A DNA stretch of 64,000 nt from Vibrio sp. MEBiC08052 (GCF_001506075.1 NZ_KQ947475.1:2326390-2390389); one strand, 5' to 3'; positions 20,009 to 29,456 are shown, counted from the first letter of the stretch. Made by a program: numbers and translations. The notes: generated by a model from the letters alone, not told the origin.

Positions 20009-20356
20009 TTAAGCACCCCACAATACAAACAAGCCAGAGAAAAAATATCCTAGTAGCACAGCAATCACAGTAAGCTGTAACAAGCCACGTAACGGTGTGG
20101 ATTTCACATAATCCGTCAGAACCTGCCACAAACCGATCCAGCCGTGAATCAGAACACTCACAAGGGCAATCATTGTGAAGACTTTTGTAAATGTACCACT
20201 CCAGAAATCGAGCCATAGTTGATAGCTAATATCACCGGAGAAAGCAAAAAAACAAACAAGATAAACGGTATATAGGGCCATCAGAATCGCGGTCGCACGA
20301 ACTAATAAAAAGTCGTGAACCCCATTACGCCCCACAGATGAAACATGCTTTACCAT
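20009..20356 (-). CDS. sdhD: succinate dehydrogenase membrane anchor SdhD
   Basis: Small membrane anchor of 115 residues with three hydrophobic helices. HDFLLVRATAILMALYTVYL starts helix 1 and HGWIGLWQVLTDYV carries the conserved His/Asp-Tyr region near haem and quinone. Overlaps sdhC by 7 bases and abuts sdhA, so translation of the operon is coupled. Confidence 0.93.
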   Translation of the reverse strand: MVKHVSSVGRNGVHDFLLVRATAILMALYTVYLVCFFAFSGDISYQLWLDFWSGTFTKVFTMIALVSVLIHGWIGLWQVLTDYVKSTPLRGLLQLTVIAVLLGYFFSGLFVLWGA

Positions 20357-20742
20357 ACCATGACTCCTGCCAGCAGAGATAAAACGACTGTCACAGCAAA
20401 TGCAATTTTTGCTGTTTGAGTGCCGGATTCCAACTCTTCAAAGTAACCAAGATCCATTATCAAATGGCGAACACCACCGACAATATGGTAAGACAATGCT
20501 GTTAATATCCCCCACAGGATAAACTTCACAAAGAAGCCACCTACAAGTTCAGATGCATATTGAAAACCTTCCGGAGAAGATAACGAAACAGACAACAACC
20601 ACAACAAAATTCCGATAGCTACAAAAGTGATTACACCTGAAACACGGTGAAGAATAGATGCAATCGCAGTGATCGGAAAGCGGATGGTCTGCAAATCAAG
20701 ATTTACGGGTCTTAAATTTCTTTCTTTCACAGGCTTGCTCAC
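20350..20742 (-). CDS. sdhC: succinate dehydrogenase cytochrome b556 subunit
   Basis: First gene of sdhCDAB. The 130-residue protein has three membrane helices, the quinone-site SILHRVSG (residues ~30-37) and the haem-ligand region ALSYHIVGGVRHLIMD. It begins with GTG (20740-20742) preceded by GGGGAG. The divergent 392-base region to gltA carries ArcA-like repeats. Confidence 0.94.
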   Translation of the reverse strand: MSKPVKERNLRPVNLDLQTIRFPITAIASILHRVSGVITFVAIGILLWLLSVSLSSPEGFQYASELVGGFFVKFILWGILTALSYHIVGGVRHLIMDLGYFEELESGTQTAKIAFAVTVVLSLLAGVMVW

Positions 20743-21134
20743 TCAGCTCCCCATTGAGCATTATTGTTATAAACGAAGAGTCAGCCCTAACTGATAAGTT
20801 TTAACAATATTTATACAACTACAAGTGGAAAACGGACAAAAATTGATAAAAAGTTGTTAAAATTTGGTTAAGAAATGTAACATAAATTTCTTACTGGTCA
20901 CTTCTTATACAGTCCAGACTGACTGGATTCCCAGCCAATATAAGGCTCGCAACATTCTAATACAATTGACGTAACAATTTTTGCTACATAGAACATATTT
21001 TTAACTTAATTCGCGTAAAAAACGCAATTGAGTGCACACATCACAGGAGAAGAATTGACTTTAATAAAATCCGGAGTTAAATATTCATTCGCAAACATCC
21101 TGGACGGATTAAATAATAAACAAAGGAGATTGTT
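20743..21134. promoter_or_regulatory. sdhC / gltA divergent control region
   Basis: A 392-base AT-rich gap without a credible gene. It must hold the start signals for both TCA units. I can point only to the ArcA-like repeats at 20856-20881 and to the gltA ribosome-binding site AAGGAG about 8 bases before its ATG. No good CRP site was found by eye. Confidence 0.6.
20856..20881 (+). promoter_or_regulatory. ArcA-like direct repeats
   Basis: GTTAA at 20856-20860 and 20867-20871 are exactly 11 bases apart, with GTAAC ten bases further (20877-20881). ArcA-P binds 11-base-spaced TGTTA-type repeats and represses sdh and gltA under low oxygen in relatives, so the site is plausible but short. Confidence 0.45.
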
Positions 21135-22424
21135 ATGGCAGATAAGAAAGCGACCCTTCATATTGAAGGCAAAGCGCCAATCGAACTGCCAATTATCAAC
21201 GGTTCTATGGGGCCTGAGGTAATTGATGTTCGACAACTGGGAGCAAATGGGTACTTTACTTATGATCCTGGTTTTCTTGCCACTGCATCTTGTGAATCTC
21301 AAATCACCTACATCGATGGTAACAAAGGTGTACTCTTGCACCGTGGTTATCCTATCGATCAATTAGCGAATAACGCAGACTATCTGGAGGTCTGTTATAT
21401 TCTTCTTTATGGTGAAGCCCCAAACAGGAAGCAATACTCAGAGTTTAAAAATACAATTTCGCGCCATACGATGGTTCATGAGCAAATCGCTAGCTTTTTC
21501 CACGGTTTCCGACGAGATGCTCACCCAATGGCAGTCATGGTAGGTGTTGTTGGTGCACTTGCTGCGTTCTATCATGATTCTCTAGATATCAACAACGATA
21601 GTCACCGGGAGATCGCTGCATATCGTCTTCTCTCAAAAATGCCGACACTGGCATCCATGTGTTATAAATACTCTGTCGGCCAACCATTCATTTATCCTCG
21701 CAACGACTTAGGTTATGCGGAAAACTTCCTTCATATGATGTTCGCAACACCATGTGAAGAATATGAAGTGAATCCAATTGTTGCTCGGGCAATGGATAAA
21801 GTTTTCACTCTGCACGCTGATCATGAACAAAATGCTTCAACGTCAACAGTTCGTCTGGCCGGTTCATCCGGTGCAAACCCATTTGCATGTATTGCAGCGG
21901 GGATTGCATCGTTATGGGGGCCAGCTCATGGTGGCGCAAACGAAGCATGTCTGCGAATGCTTGAAGAAATCGGCAGTGTCGATCGCATTCCTGAATTCGT
22001 TGCTCGGGCAAAAGATAAGGACGATCCATTCCGTCTGATGGGCTTCGGTCATCGGGTTTACAAAAATTATGATCCGCGTGCGACTGTGATGCGAGAGTCC
22101 TGTCATGAAGTATTGAAAGAACTAAATATCGACGATCCATTACTGGATGTCGCCATGGAATTGGAAAGAATTGCTTTGTCTGACGACTACTTTGTCGATA
22201 AGAAGCTTTACCCGAACGTTGATTTCTATTCGGGTATTATTTTGAAAGCAATCGGTATTCCTATTTCTATGTTTACTGTGATTTTCGCGATGTCGCGGAC
22301 CATCGGTTGGATTGCTCACTGGAATGAAATGCACAGTGATCCTGAAAGTCGGATTGGTCGCCCTCGTCAGCTCTATACCGGATATAAACTTCGCGATTTT
22401 TCACCGCTACACGAACGTGAATAA
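21135..22424 (+). CDS. gltA: citrate synthase (type II)
   Basis: Condenses oxaloacetate and acetyl-CoA, the entry step of the TCA cycle. At 429 residues it has the length of the NADH-sensitive hexameric type II enzyme. Catalytic blocks include [20 protein letters not shown] (first His), [10 protein letters not shown], and [14 protein letters not shown]. The ATG follows AAGGAG at good spacing. Divergent from sdhCDAB. Confidence 0.97.
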   Translation: MADKKATLHIEGKAPIELPIINGSMGPEVIDVRQLGANGYFTYDPGFLATASCESQITYIDGNKGVLLHRGYPIDQLANNADYLEVCYILLYGEAPNRKQYSEFKNTISRHTMVHEQIASFFHGFRRDAHPMAVMVGVVGALAAFYHDSLDINNDSHREIAAYRLLSKMPTLASMCYKYSVGQPFIYPRNDLGYAENFLHMMFATPCEEYEVNPIVARAMDKVFTLHADHEQNASTSTVRLAGSSGANPFACIAAGIASLWGPAHGGANEACLRMLEEIGSVDRIPEFVARAKDKDDPFRLMGFGHRVYKNYDPRATVMRESCHEVLKELNIDDPLLDVAMELERIALSDDYFVDKKLYPNVDFYSGIILKAIGIPISMFTVIFAMSRTIGWIAHWNEMHSDPESRIGRPRQLYTGYKLRDFSPLHERE

Positions 22425-22449
22425 TAAAATCCAGATGTTTGCATAAATC

Positions 22450-22478
22450 AAAGGGCAGGTTGATAAAACCTGCCCTTT
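22450..22478 (+). terminator. gltA terminator
   Basis: Arms AAAGGGCAGGTT and AACCTGCCCTTT around GATAA, 25 bases past the gltA stop, ending in TTTT. May also stop the convergent NIF3 gene. Confidence 0.88.
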
Positions 22479-22497
22479 TGAGTCTTAGACCATCGGT

Positions 22498-23253
22498 TTA
22501 GACTGGATTGTCAATATCAACAAACTCAACCGCTATATTTTGAGTTTGGGATAACCATTCCCCTAACGCCTTGACACCATAACGTTCTGTGGCATGATGC
22601 CCGGCAGAAAAATAGTGAATCCCCTGCTCTCGGGCACTATGTGTGGTTCTTTCAGAGATTTCACCCGAAATAAAAGCATCCAGCCCTTTGGCTGCAGCCA
22701 AATCAATAAAATCTTGTCCGCCGCCGGTACACCACCCTACGGTGGATATCAACTGATCTTCACCTGACGCAATATGAAGCGGTTCGCGTTGTAATACCGT
22801 GGCAATTCGCTGGCTCAAAGCTGCGCCACTAATTGGTTCTTGGAACGCCCCATACATCGCCACCGACTGCTCATGGCCTTCCAATCCACCAATCACATCA
22901 ATCCCGAGTAACCGAGCCAGACAGGCGTTATTCCCCAGTTCAGGATGAATATCCAGTGGTAAATGATAAGCATACAGATTGATGTCATGCTGAATTAACC
23001 GACGAATCCGTTTTCCTTTCATGCCACGGATCGGCTCGGGTTCCCGTTTCCAAAAATAGCCATGATGGACCAAAATCGCATCGGCTTGCAACGCAATCGC
23101 TTTTTCAATCAGCGCCTGAGAAGCGGTCACACCGGTGACAATTTTCCTGATTTCGGAACGGCCTTCAATTTGTAACCCGTTCGGACTGTAATCCTGAATT
23201 AAATCGGGACGCAGTTTCTCGTTGAGTAATGTTTCGAGCTCAAGGTTATTCAT
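22498..23253 (-). CDS. NIF3/YbgI family dinuclear metal-binding protein
   Basis: A 251-residue NIF3-like protein (annotated in many genomes as GTP cyclohydrolase I type 2 homologue; the true function is uncertain). Metal ligands are expected in ILVHHGYFWKREP (two His) and ISERTTHSAREQGIHYFSAGHHATERYG. The frame runs 24 codons upstream, but those codons overlap the divergent DUF1853 gene; the ATG at 23251-23253 has GGGAAGA before it and gives the family N terminus MNNLELETLLNEKL. Confidence 0.9.
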   Translation of the reverse strand: MNNLELETLLNEKLRPDLIQDYSPNGLQIEGRSEIRKIVTGVTASQALIEKAIALQADAILVHHGYFWKREPEPIRGMKGKRIRRLIQHDINLYAYHLPLDIHPELGNNACLARLLGIDVIGGLEGHEQSVAMYGAFQEPISGAALSQRIATVLQREPLHIASGEDQLISTVGWCTGGGQDFIDLAAAKGLDAFISGEISERTTHSAREQGIHYFSAGHHATERYGVKALGEWLSQTQNIAVEFVDIDNPV

Positions 23254-23337
23254 GATTCTTCCCGCTGTTGTTGTTCTTTTGGTGTTCGTGCTAGGCAGGC
23301 TACAATGACACCTAAAATACTTCAAGAGGCATTGATA

Positions 23338-24090
23338 ATGGATTTAACCGCAATTGCCCGATGGATCTGTGAGACACCCGGATTGTTTCTGGCCGAACCA
23401 CCGATAGAATCGTATTCACCATTTACAGAACATGACCGTTCTTCAGTTTCATTGCCAGCATTGCCGAATCAGCGACTCGGGTTGCTCTATCAATCGGTCT
23501 GTTCCGCGCTGTTTACCTCTAGTCCAAGCTATACACTGATCGCAGAAGAAGTTCAGATTATCGATAACGGGAAAACACTGGGCGCTATCGACTTCATTCT
23601 TGACAACCAACAAACATCACAACAAGAACACTGGGAAGTTGCGATCAAATTCTATCTGCTCCATCAAGGCCAGTGGTTTGGTCCGAACGCGAAAGACCGG
23701 CTGGATATCAAACTCCGGCATATGCTTAATCATCAGTTACCGCTCTCTGCCCACCCCATCGTTTTACAACAATATCCACAATGGCAAGTGACATCGCGAC
23801 ATCTTCTGATGCAAGGGCGGCTGTACACAAACCCATTTACGGATGAACCGCTCCCTCAGGGTTGTCTGGGTTACACCCTGAATCCAACGCAAATTCAAGG
23901 TCACTGGTGCTATCAGGCTCAGTTTAGCCAGATCCGTGAGCCACTCTATTTACTGGAAAGACATCAGTGGATGACCGGACGGACAGCAACCAACCTTCGT
24001 TACCAACCAGAGACACTGGAACGGGCTGTTCATTGTCAGTCGGAAAGTGGGTTATTCTGGTTTATCGTACCGGATAACTGGCCGCATTAA
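23338..24090 (+). CDS. DUF1853 family protein
   Basis: A 250-residue protein of the DUF1853 family. The central block EHWEVAIKFYLLHQGQWFGPNAKDRLDIKLRHML is interrupted here only for citation; its E-x-A-I-K-F core and the preceding GAIDFILD resemble a PD-(D/E)xK nuclease-like active site, an inference from the pattern. No function is established. The ATG at 23338 follows AGAGG; the alternative 23305 start overlaps the leader of the divergent NIF3 gene. Confidence 0.75.
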   Translation: MDLTAIARWICETPGLFLAEPPIESYSPFTEHDRSSVSLPALPNQRLGLLYQSVCSALFTSSPSYTLIAEEVQIIDNGKTLGAIDFILDNQQTSQQEHWEVAIKFYLLHQGQWFGPNAKDRLDIKLRHMLNHQLPLSAHPIVLQQYPQWQVTSRHLLMQGRLYTNPFTDEPLPQGCLGYTLNPTQIQGHWCYQAQFSQIREPLYLLERHQWMTGRTATNLRYQPETLERAVHCQSESGLFWFIVPDNWPH

Positions 24091-24192
24091 ATCACGTTTA
24101 TTTTTTCAAAATCCCATGCAGCGATGAAAACTGATCTTATACTTTGCTCATTAGATTGTGCATCACAGGAATGAACACAAAAGGAGAAAAAT

Positions 24193-24588
24193 ATGATCGA
24201 TCATATCAGTACCTACGCAACCGACTATGAGGCCACCAAAGCATTTTATGCGGCGGCCTTTGCCCCACTCGGCTATGGTCTGCAAATGGAATTTGTCGCT
24301 GAATGGAATGAAGCATTTCCACAACAGCGTATGTGTGCGTTCGGCCCGCAAGATAAACCAGCGTTCTGGATTATCGAGACGAAAGAGTCATTTACTCCAC
24401 GCCATGTCGCCTTTACAGCAGCGTCACGCCAACTTGTTGATCAATTTTATGCCCAAGCCATCGCGCATGGCGGTCAAGACAATGGCAAGCCGGGACTTCG
24501 CCCCATGTACCATGAACACTACTATGGCGCCTTTGCACTGGATCCGGATGGAAACAATGTAGAAGCAGTCTGTCATGATCCTGAATAA
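24193..24588 (+). CDS. VOC family (glyoxalase-like) protein
   Basis: A compact 131-residue vicinal-oxygen-chelate protein. It starts MIDHISTYATDYEATKAFY and ends DPDGNNVEAVCHDPE, with the paired beta-alpha-beta-beta-beta modules of this fold. Metal ligands would include His4 and the C-terminal Glu. Such proteins include lyases, dioxygenases and resistance proteins; no substrate can be named. AAGGAG precedes the ATG. Confidence 0.85.
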   Translation: MIDHISTYATDYEATKAFYAAAFAPLGYGLQMEFVAEWNEAFPQQRMCAFGPQDKPAFWIIETKESFTPRHVAFTAASRQLVDQFYAQAIAHGGQDNGKPGLRPMYHEHYYGAFALDPDGNNVEAVCHDPE

Positions 24589-24701
24589 TTGACACATTTG
24601 CCCGGATAGCGATCACGATGCTGACCACCATTCGTTACCATTTTTCGTCGCCATTTTCGAAACAAAGTTAGTGACAGGGAAATGTTGTGACGGGAAAATG
24701 T

Positions 24702-24727
24702 CAAGGGAGTGCCGAAGCACTCCCTTG
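24702..24727. terminator. hairpin between VOC gene and pgm
   Basis: Perfect 11-base arms CAAGGGAGTGC / GCACTCCCTTG around CGAA, 30 bases past the pgm stop. T-runs are weak on both sides, but its convergent location suggests a bidirectional terminator. Confidence 0.65.
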
Positions 24728-24756
24728 TATGTTATTGATACAAATGCAGATTAAAA

Positions 24757-26400
24757 CTAAACCCCTGCATCGGCAAAGACTTGATTCACAATATCTTGAG
24801 CTGCTGATTCGATCTGTTTCAAATGTTCCTCACCTTTAAAACTCTCACAGTAGATCTTGTAAATATCTTCCGTTCCCGAAGGACGCGCAGCAAACCAACC
24901 AAATTCCGTCGTTACTTTCAGGCCACCAATGGCGGCACCATTTCCCGGCGCATGGGTCAGTCTTGCCGTAATTGGGTCTCCGGCCAACATCTGAGCGGAA
25001 ACCATTTCAGGAGATAGCTTTTTCAAGACCTCCTTCTGCGGACCCGTTGCAACGGCCTGAAGACGGCTATATTTCGACTCACCATGTTTTGCAGCCAGCG
25101 CTTCATAATATTGCTGAGGATTTTTTCCGGTGACTGCAGTGATTTCAGCAGCCAATAAGCAAAGAATAATGCCGTCTTTATCCGTCGCCCATGGAGTTCC
25201 GTCAAATCTTAGGAAAGATGCACCGGCACTTTCTTCACCACCAAAACCAAACTGTCCTGAGAATAGCCCATCGACAAACCATTTAAAGCCAACGGGAACT
25301 TCACACAGCGTTCGGCCTAAGTCAGCAACAACCCGGTCAATCAATGCACTGGAAACCAAGGTCTTGCCAACTGCAACATCAGCTTTCCAATCACGGTGAC
25401 GATACAAGTAGTCAATACAAACAGCCAAAAAGTGATTTGGATTCATTAATCCCTTCGATGTCACAATCCCATGGCGGTCATAATCCGGATCATTACCAAA
25501 TGCCAGATCATATTGATCTTTCAGCGCCAATAATCCCGCCATCGCGTAAGGCGAAGAGCAATCCATCCGGATCACACCGTCTTTATCGAGCGGCATAAAC
25601 CGAAACGTCGGATCAATCGCCTCATTGACCAACTCTAAATTCAACTGGTATGTTGCTGCAATCTGCCGCCAGTATTCAATACCACTGCCTCCGAGCGGAT
25701 CGACACCAATTTTCAGGTTGGCCTGTTGAATTGCAGGCATGTCAATCACATTGACCAGATCATCGACATACGGCGTCACTAAATCCTGTTCAACATAGCG
25801 TTCCGATACCATTGCTTGCTGTAACGGAATCCGTTGAACAGCCGTCATTCCATTCGCAATAATTTCATTCGCCCGATTTTCGATCGCTTGTGTCACCTCA
25901 CCTTCAGCCGGGCCGCCATGCGGTGGATTATATTTAATCCCGCCGTCTTGAGGTGGGTTATGAGATGGCGTAATCACAATCCCATCTGCTTTTTGCTCAT
26001 GCTTGCGGTTATAAGTCAGGATTGCGTGAGAAACGCCCGGGGTTGGTGTATACCCCTGCTCAGCCTGAACAATCACCTGAATATCATTGGCGATTAAAAC
26101 TTCGACAACACTGGAAAATGCACATTCCGACAATGCATGGGTATCTTTACCAACAAAAACAGGGCCTGAGATACCAGCTTGACGTCTCACTTCAGCAATC
26201 GCTTGTGTTATCGCCAGAATATGATTTTCATTGAACGAAGATTTTCCAGAAGTTCCTCTATGTCCGGACGTGCCAAACTCAACTTTATGCGCCTTTTCGT
26301 CAGCATTGGGCTTAAGACGGTAATAATCAGAGACAAGCACAGGAATATTTTGTAAATCGTCATGTTGTGCTTGCTTTCCAGCTCTCGGGTGAATAGCCAT
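24757..26400 (-). CDS. pgm: phosphoglucomutase (alpha-D-glucose type)
   Basis: Interconverts glucose 1-phosphate and glucose 6-phosphate. The 547-residue length and four-domain order are standard. The phosphoserine loop is [11 protein letters not shown] (Ser about 146), the magnesium loop is [10 protein letters not shown], the sugar loop [10 protein letters not shown], and the phosphate-binding loop [13 protein letters not shown]. Lies downstream of seqA on the same strand as in E. coli, but a hairpin with a U-run separates them here. Confidence 0.96.
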   Translation of the reverse strand: MAIHPRAGKQAQHDDLQNIPVLVSDYYRLKPNADEKAHKVEFGTSGHRGTSGKSSFNENHILAITQAIAEVRRQAGISGPVFVGKDTHALSECAFSSVVEVLIANDIQVIVQAEQGYTPTPGVSHAILTYNRKHEQKADGIVITPSHNPPQDGGIKYNPPHGGPAEGEVTQAIENRANEIIANGMTAVQRIPLQQAMVSERYVEQDLVTPYVDDLVNVIDMPAIQQANLKIGVDPLGGSGIEYWRQIAATYQLNLELVNEAIDPTFRFMPLDKDGVIRMDCSSPYAMAGLLALKDQYDLAFGNDPDYDRHGIVTSKGLMNPNHFLAVCIDYLYRHRDWKADVAVGKTLVSSALIDRVVADLGRTLCEVPVGFKWFVDGLFSGQFGFGGEESAGASFLRFDGTPWATDKDGIILCLLAAEITAVTGKNPQQYYEALAAKHGESKYSRLQAVATGPQKEVLKKLSPEMVSAQMLAGDPITARLTHAPGNGAAIGGLKVTTEFGWFAARPSGTEDIYKIYCESFKGEEHLKQIESAAQDIVNQVFADAGV

Positions 26401-26474
26401 ATGACATCCTTGGTTTCAAAATAACAATTTATCTAAACTCACAGTATTTCAAAGAACGGCATCTCAAATATAAG

Positions 26475-26498
26475 AAAAACCCCATCACGGTGATGAGG
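26475..26498 (-). terminator. terminator between seqA and pgm
   Basis: Minus strand: nine-base arms (CCTCATCAC / GTGATGGGG, one mismatch) followed by TTTTT, 15 bases past the seqA stop and 74 bases before pgm. It suggests that pgm has its own promoter or receives only read-through. Confidence 0.7.
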
Positions 26499-26512
26499 CT
26501 ATAAAATTTCAT

Positions 26513-27094
26513 TTAAATTGAAAGCGTTACTTTGTCGATCAGATCGGACGGGAAATTCATCCGAATCATGAGCTGCTCGATCATCTGCTGCTTACGACTG
26601 GTATTATTATTGGTAATCACCCAGAAAGGTGTATTGGGAATTGCTTTCGGTTTGGTTGTTTTACCGCTTGCCAGCAAAGTTTCCTCATTGTCAGAAAAGT
26701 AAACCCGTTTTCTGCCTTTCACTTCCATCGCTTCAGAAAAACTAACCGAATCAATATGATAAAGTGTAGAAAGAACCAACATAAACCGATCAATTACTTT
26801 TTTCTGAGCTGCAAATTCATCGGAAATCAACAACTCACGAATGACCTGAACACCCGATAACTGTGGTTCTCTTCCTGCATCTTTACTGACAACAATGCCT
26901 TGAGTACCAGCCTCTTGCGGGTGCACCGATTCATTAGGTACTAATGGAACAACATGAGAAACAGGCAGAGACGGATTTTCCTGGCCATCGACATTCAACA
27001 ACCGACGCAATATATCCGATGCACTCTCACCGATGTGGCATGTCTGACTCGCAATATAACGGTATAATTCCTCATCAACCTCAATTGTTTTCAT
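26513..27094 (-). CDS. seqA: replication initiation negative regulator SeqA
   Basis: Binds hemimethylated GATC sites and delays re-initiation at oriC. The 193-residue form from ATG 27094 begins MKTIEVDEELYRYIASQT, the oligomerisation domain; a variable linker (~40-115) leads to the C-terminal DNA-binding domain with KVIDRFMLVLSTLYHID, GRKRVYFS and TPFWVITNNNTSRKQ. Twenty-two upstream codons in frame have no family similarity. Divergent from ybfF and followed by pgm, the enterobacterial order. Confidence 0.95.
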   Translation of the reverse strand: MKTIEVDEELYRYIASQTCHIGESASDILRRLLNVDGQENPSLPVSHVVPLVPNESVHPQEAGTQGIVVSKDAGREPQLSGVQVIRELLISDEFAAQKKVIDRFMLVLSTLYHIDSVSFSEAMEVKGRKRVYFSDNEETLLASGKTTKPKAIPNTPFWVITNNNTSRKQQMIEQLMIRMNFPSDLIDKVTLSI

Positions 27095-27185
27095 TCGCTT
27101 TTCACAATCTCTATGTTTAAACTCTTTGGGATTATAGCGAGATCTTTTACGATACACCACGATAAACCGAATACAAACAGAGAAA

Positions 27186-27983
27186 ATGTCTACACAACTT
27201 CACTATAAAATTGAAGGGGATGGGTCACCGATTATCCTGCTACACGGACTGTTCGGCAGCTTGGATAATCTTGGTTTACTGGCCCGTGACCTAAAAAATG
27301 ACTATCAAGTCATTCGTCCCGATTTAAGAAACCACGGGCTTTCTTTTCAAGCGACAGCGCATGATTATGAGTTGATGGCTGAAGATGTTGCCAGCCTGAT
27401 CCGGTCACTTGATCTCCCACCGGTAATATTAATCGGTCATTCAATGGGTGGGAAAGTTGCCATGAAGCTGGCAGCCCTCAATCCTCAGCTCATCAGTAAA
27501 TTGGTTATCATCGACATGGCTCCGCTGAAATATCATGAACGCCATCACGATGACGTGTTTACCGGATTATTCGCTGTACTGAAAAAACACCCGCCAAACC
27601 GAGAAGCCGCGATGCAGCTTCTTGCTCAGCATATTGAACAAGAATCGGTCCGCCAATTTTTAGGTAAGTCGCTCTACAAAAACGATGACAAAATGACATG
27701 GCGTTTTCAGGTTGAGGCACTCTATAACAATTACGAGCATATTCTTGACTGGCAGCCGATTCAACCAGTCCAAATACCGACACTCTTTCTGAAAGGCGGA
27801 GATTCAGATTATATTGGTCCAGATGCTCAAGGTCCGATTATGAAACAATTCCCTCATGCAAAAGCGCATATCATTGCGAACACCGGGCATTGGCTTCACG
27901 CAGAGAAACCTCAGGACGTCCTGAGAGTTATCCGTAAATTCTTATTCAGTGACAACGGAATCCACCAACAGCCCACTTCCTGA
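27186..27983 (+). CDS. ybfF: alpha/beta hydrolase (YbfF-type esterase)
   Basis: A 265-residue serine esterase of the alpha/beta hydrolase fold. HGLFGS (20-25) forms the oxyanion region, GHSMGG has the nucleophile S86, and the catalytic His lies in ANTGHWLHAEKP. The E. coli homologue acts on short acyl esters and thioesters in vitro; the physiological substrate is unknown. Divergent from seqA across 91 bases. Confidence 0.9.
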   Translation: MSTQLHYKIEGDGSPIILLHGLFGSLDNLGLLARDLKNDYQVIRPDLRNHGLSFQATAHDYELMAEDVASLIRSLDLPPVILIGHSMGGKVAMKLAALNPQLISKLVIIDMAPLKYHERHHDDVFTGLFAVLKKHPPNREAAMQLLAQHIEQESVRQFLGKSLYKNDDKMTWRFQVEALYNNYEHILDWQPIQPVQIPTLFLKGGDSDYIGPDAQGPIMKQFPHAKAHIIANTGHWLHAEKPQDVLRVIRKFLFSDNGIHQQPTS

Positions 27984-27990
27984 TGGTGCA

Positions 27991-28019
27991 TTAACTTTAA
28001 CGGACAACAGTGGTATAGT
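27991..28019 (+). promoter_or_regulatory. putative fldA promoter
   Basis: TTAACT (27991-27996) and TATAGT (28014-28019) are 17 bases apart, directly after ybfF. This implies a structured leader of about 140 bases before fldA. Confidence 0.45.
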
Positions 28020-28072
28020 TCGCGCAATCATCAGATCGAAATGGGCGTACTGAGTTACTCAATCCAGATAAT

Positions 28073-28104
28073 GCGATGACGAATCGCACATGATGACAAT
28101 CATG
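28073..28104 (+). other. two adjacent hairpins in the fldA leader
   Basis: GCGAT-GACGA-ATCGC (28073-28087) and CATGAT-GACA-ATCATG (28089-28104) follow each other in the untranslated leader of fldA. A 12-codon open frame beginning at the ATG of 28041-28043 ends inside the first hairpin. Function unknown. Confidence 0.45.
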
Positions 28105-28167
28105 CAGAGATGAATTTTCAGGGTTCTATCCCATAAGTAGACGACACATATATAGGGTAATGATTTT

Positions 28168-28695
28168 ATGGCAAGTGTAGGTATCTTCTTTGGTAGTGAT
28201 ACAGGTAATACTGAAGCCGTTGCAAAAATGATTCAAAAGCAACTTGGTACAAAATTAGTTCATGTGCAAGATATTGCAAAAAGCAGTAAAGAGGACATAG
28301 ACAACTTTGACTTACTGCTATTTGGCATCCCCACTTGGTACTACGGTGAAGCACAGTGCGATTGGGATGATTTTTTCCCGGAGCTTGAGGGCATTGATTT
28401 TTCAACGAAACTTGTTGCAATCTTTGGCTGTGGCGATCAAGAAGACTATGCTGAATATTTCTGTGATGCCATGGGAACAGTTCGAGATATCATTGAAAGC
28501 AAAGGTGCAACCATCATTGGTCATTGGCCGACGGAAGGCTATGAATTTGAAGCATCCAAAGCACTGGTGGATGACAACCATTTTGTCGGTCTATGTATTG
28601 ATGAAGATCGCCAGCCGGAACTCACTGAAGATCGCGTGAATCACTGGGTCAACCAAGTCTACGATGAAATGTGTCTTTCTGAGTTAGAAGATTGA
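28168..28695 (+). CDS. fldA: flavodoxin 1
   Basis: Long-chain flavodoxin of 175 residues, an FMN electron carrier that can replace ferredoxin. The phosphate loop is GSDTGNTEAVA (9-19), the FMN-contact loops are GIPTWYYGE and the GCGDQEDYAEYFC region, and the extra loop of long-chain flavodoxins is present. AGGGTAA precedes the ATG. It lies upstream of fur, as in E. coli, but a long terminator separates them here. Confidence 0.95.
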   Translation: MASVGIFFGSDTGNTEAVAKMIQKQLGTKLVHVQDIAKSSKEDIDNFDLLLFGIPTWYYGEAQCDWDDFFPELEGIDFSTKLVAIFGCGDQEDYAEYFCDAMGTVRDIIESKGATIIGHWPTEGYEFEASKALVDDNHFVGLCIDEDRQPELTEDRVNHWVNQVYDEMCLSELED

Positions 28696-28706
28696 TTTTT
28701 ATCGAT

Positions 28707-28770
28707 AAAAGACCTGTGCTTGCAATGAATGTCCAAATTTTGGACAAGCTTTGACAGTTCAGGTCTTTTT
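28707..28770 (+). terminator. fldA terminator with nested hairpin
   Basis: Outer arms AAAAGACCTG and CAGGTCTTTT enclose an inner palindrome GTCCAAA/TTTTGGAC (28731-28745) with CTTG/CAAG flanks, ending in a T-run 12-75 bases past the fldA stop. Confidence 0.75.
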
Positions 28771-28882
28771 ATTTATCGGTGGATCTTATAAAGTACAACT
28801 ATCACTCGCATCTATATATGGAACAAACTGCACAGTCTGTCACGCTCTCAGGAAAGACACAATATCCTTTAAAAGTTAGTGG

Positions 28883-28911
28883 TTTATTGTTTGCGATGAC
28901 TAACCTATAAT
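28883..28911 (+). promoter_or_regulatory. putative fur promoter
   Basis: TATAAT at 28906-28911 with TTTATT 17 bases upstream (28883-28888). The -35 box is weak. A poor Fur-like match follows around 28911-28925 and is not convincing. Confidence 0.4.
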
Positions 28912-28963
28912 AATTCAAATCATGAAACACTGTGACTGATGCAGATCATCAACAGGAAAATAT

Positions 28964-29413
28964 ATGTCTGATAACAACCAAGCACTCAAGGATGCGGGCC
29001 TGAAGGTCACTCTCCCTCGGTTAAAAATTCTCGAAGTTTTGCAGCAGCCGGAGTGCCAGCATATTAGTGCTGAAGAACTGTATAAGAAATTGATTGATCT
29101 TGGCGAAGAGATTGGTCTGGCTACCGTTTATCGTGTTCTAAACCAATTTGACGATGCCGGTATCGTTACCCGCCATCACTTCGAAGGCGGAAAATCTGTA
29201 TTTGAACTATCAACACAAGAACATCATGATCACCTTGTTTGCCTCGATTGTGGCGAAGTGATTGAATTCTCTGATGAAGTGATTGAAGAACGCCAAAGAG
29301 AAATTGCTTCTCAATATAATGTACAACTGACAAACCACAGTCTTTATCTTTACGGTAAATGTCGTGAAGGGAGCTGTAAAGACAACCCCAACGCTCATAA
29401 GCGTAAGTTTTAA
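28964..29413 (+). CDS. fur: ferric uptake regulator Fur
   Basis: Iron-dependent repressor of 149 residues. The N-terminal winged helix includes LKVTLPRLKILEVL and the recognition part EEIGLATVYRVLNQFDDAGIVTRH. The C-terminal dimerisation domain has the metal-binding HHDHLVCLDCGEVIEF and a second cysteine pair in GKCREGSC. It is the likely regulator of the Fur box in front of feoABC. Own terminator directly downstream. Confidence 0.97.
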   Translation: MSDNNQALKDAGLKVTLPRLKILEVLQQPECQHISAEELYKKLIDLGEEIGLATVYRVLNQFDDAGIVTRHHFEGGKSVFELSTQEHHDHLVCLDCGEVIEFSDEVIEERQREIASQYNVQLTNHSLYLYGKCREGSCKDNPNAHKRKF

Positions 29414-29414
29414 A

Positions 29415-29442
29415 AAAAACCACCGATAAATCGGTGGTTTTT
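29415..29442 (+). terminator. fur terminator (shared with asd)
   Basis: Arms AAAAACCACCGAT and ATCGGTGGTTTTT around AA directly after the fur stop; the A-run on the left arm makes it usable for the convergent asd gene ending at 29457. Confidence 0.92.
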
Positions 29443-29456
29443 TATCTCATCATCAA

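Noticed and set aside
21030..21060. CRP site near TGAGTGCACACATCACA before gltA
   Set aside because: The half-sites are not at the TGTGA-N6-TCACA spacing.
28911..28925. Fur box in front of fur itself
   Set aside because: Only a partial match to AATGATAATCATT without good symmetry; autoregulation cannot be claimed from it.
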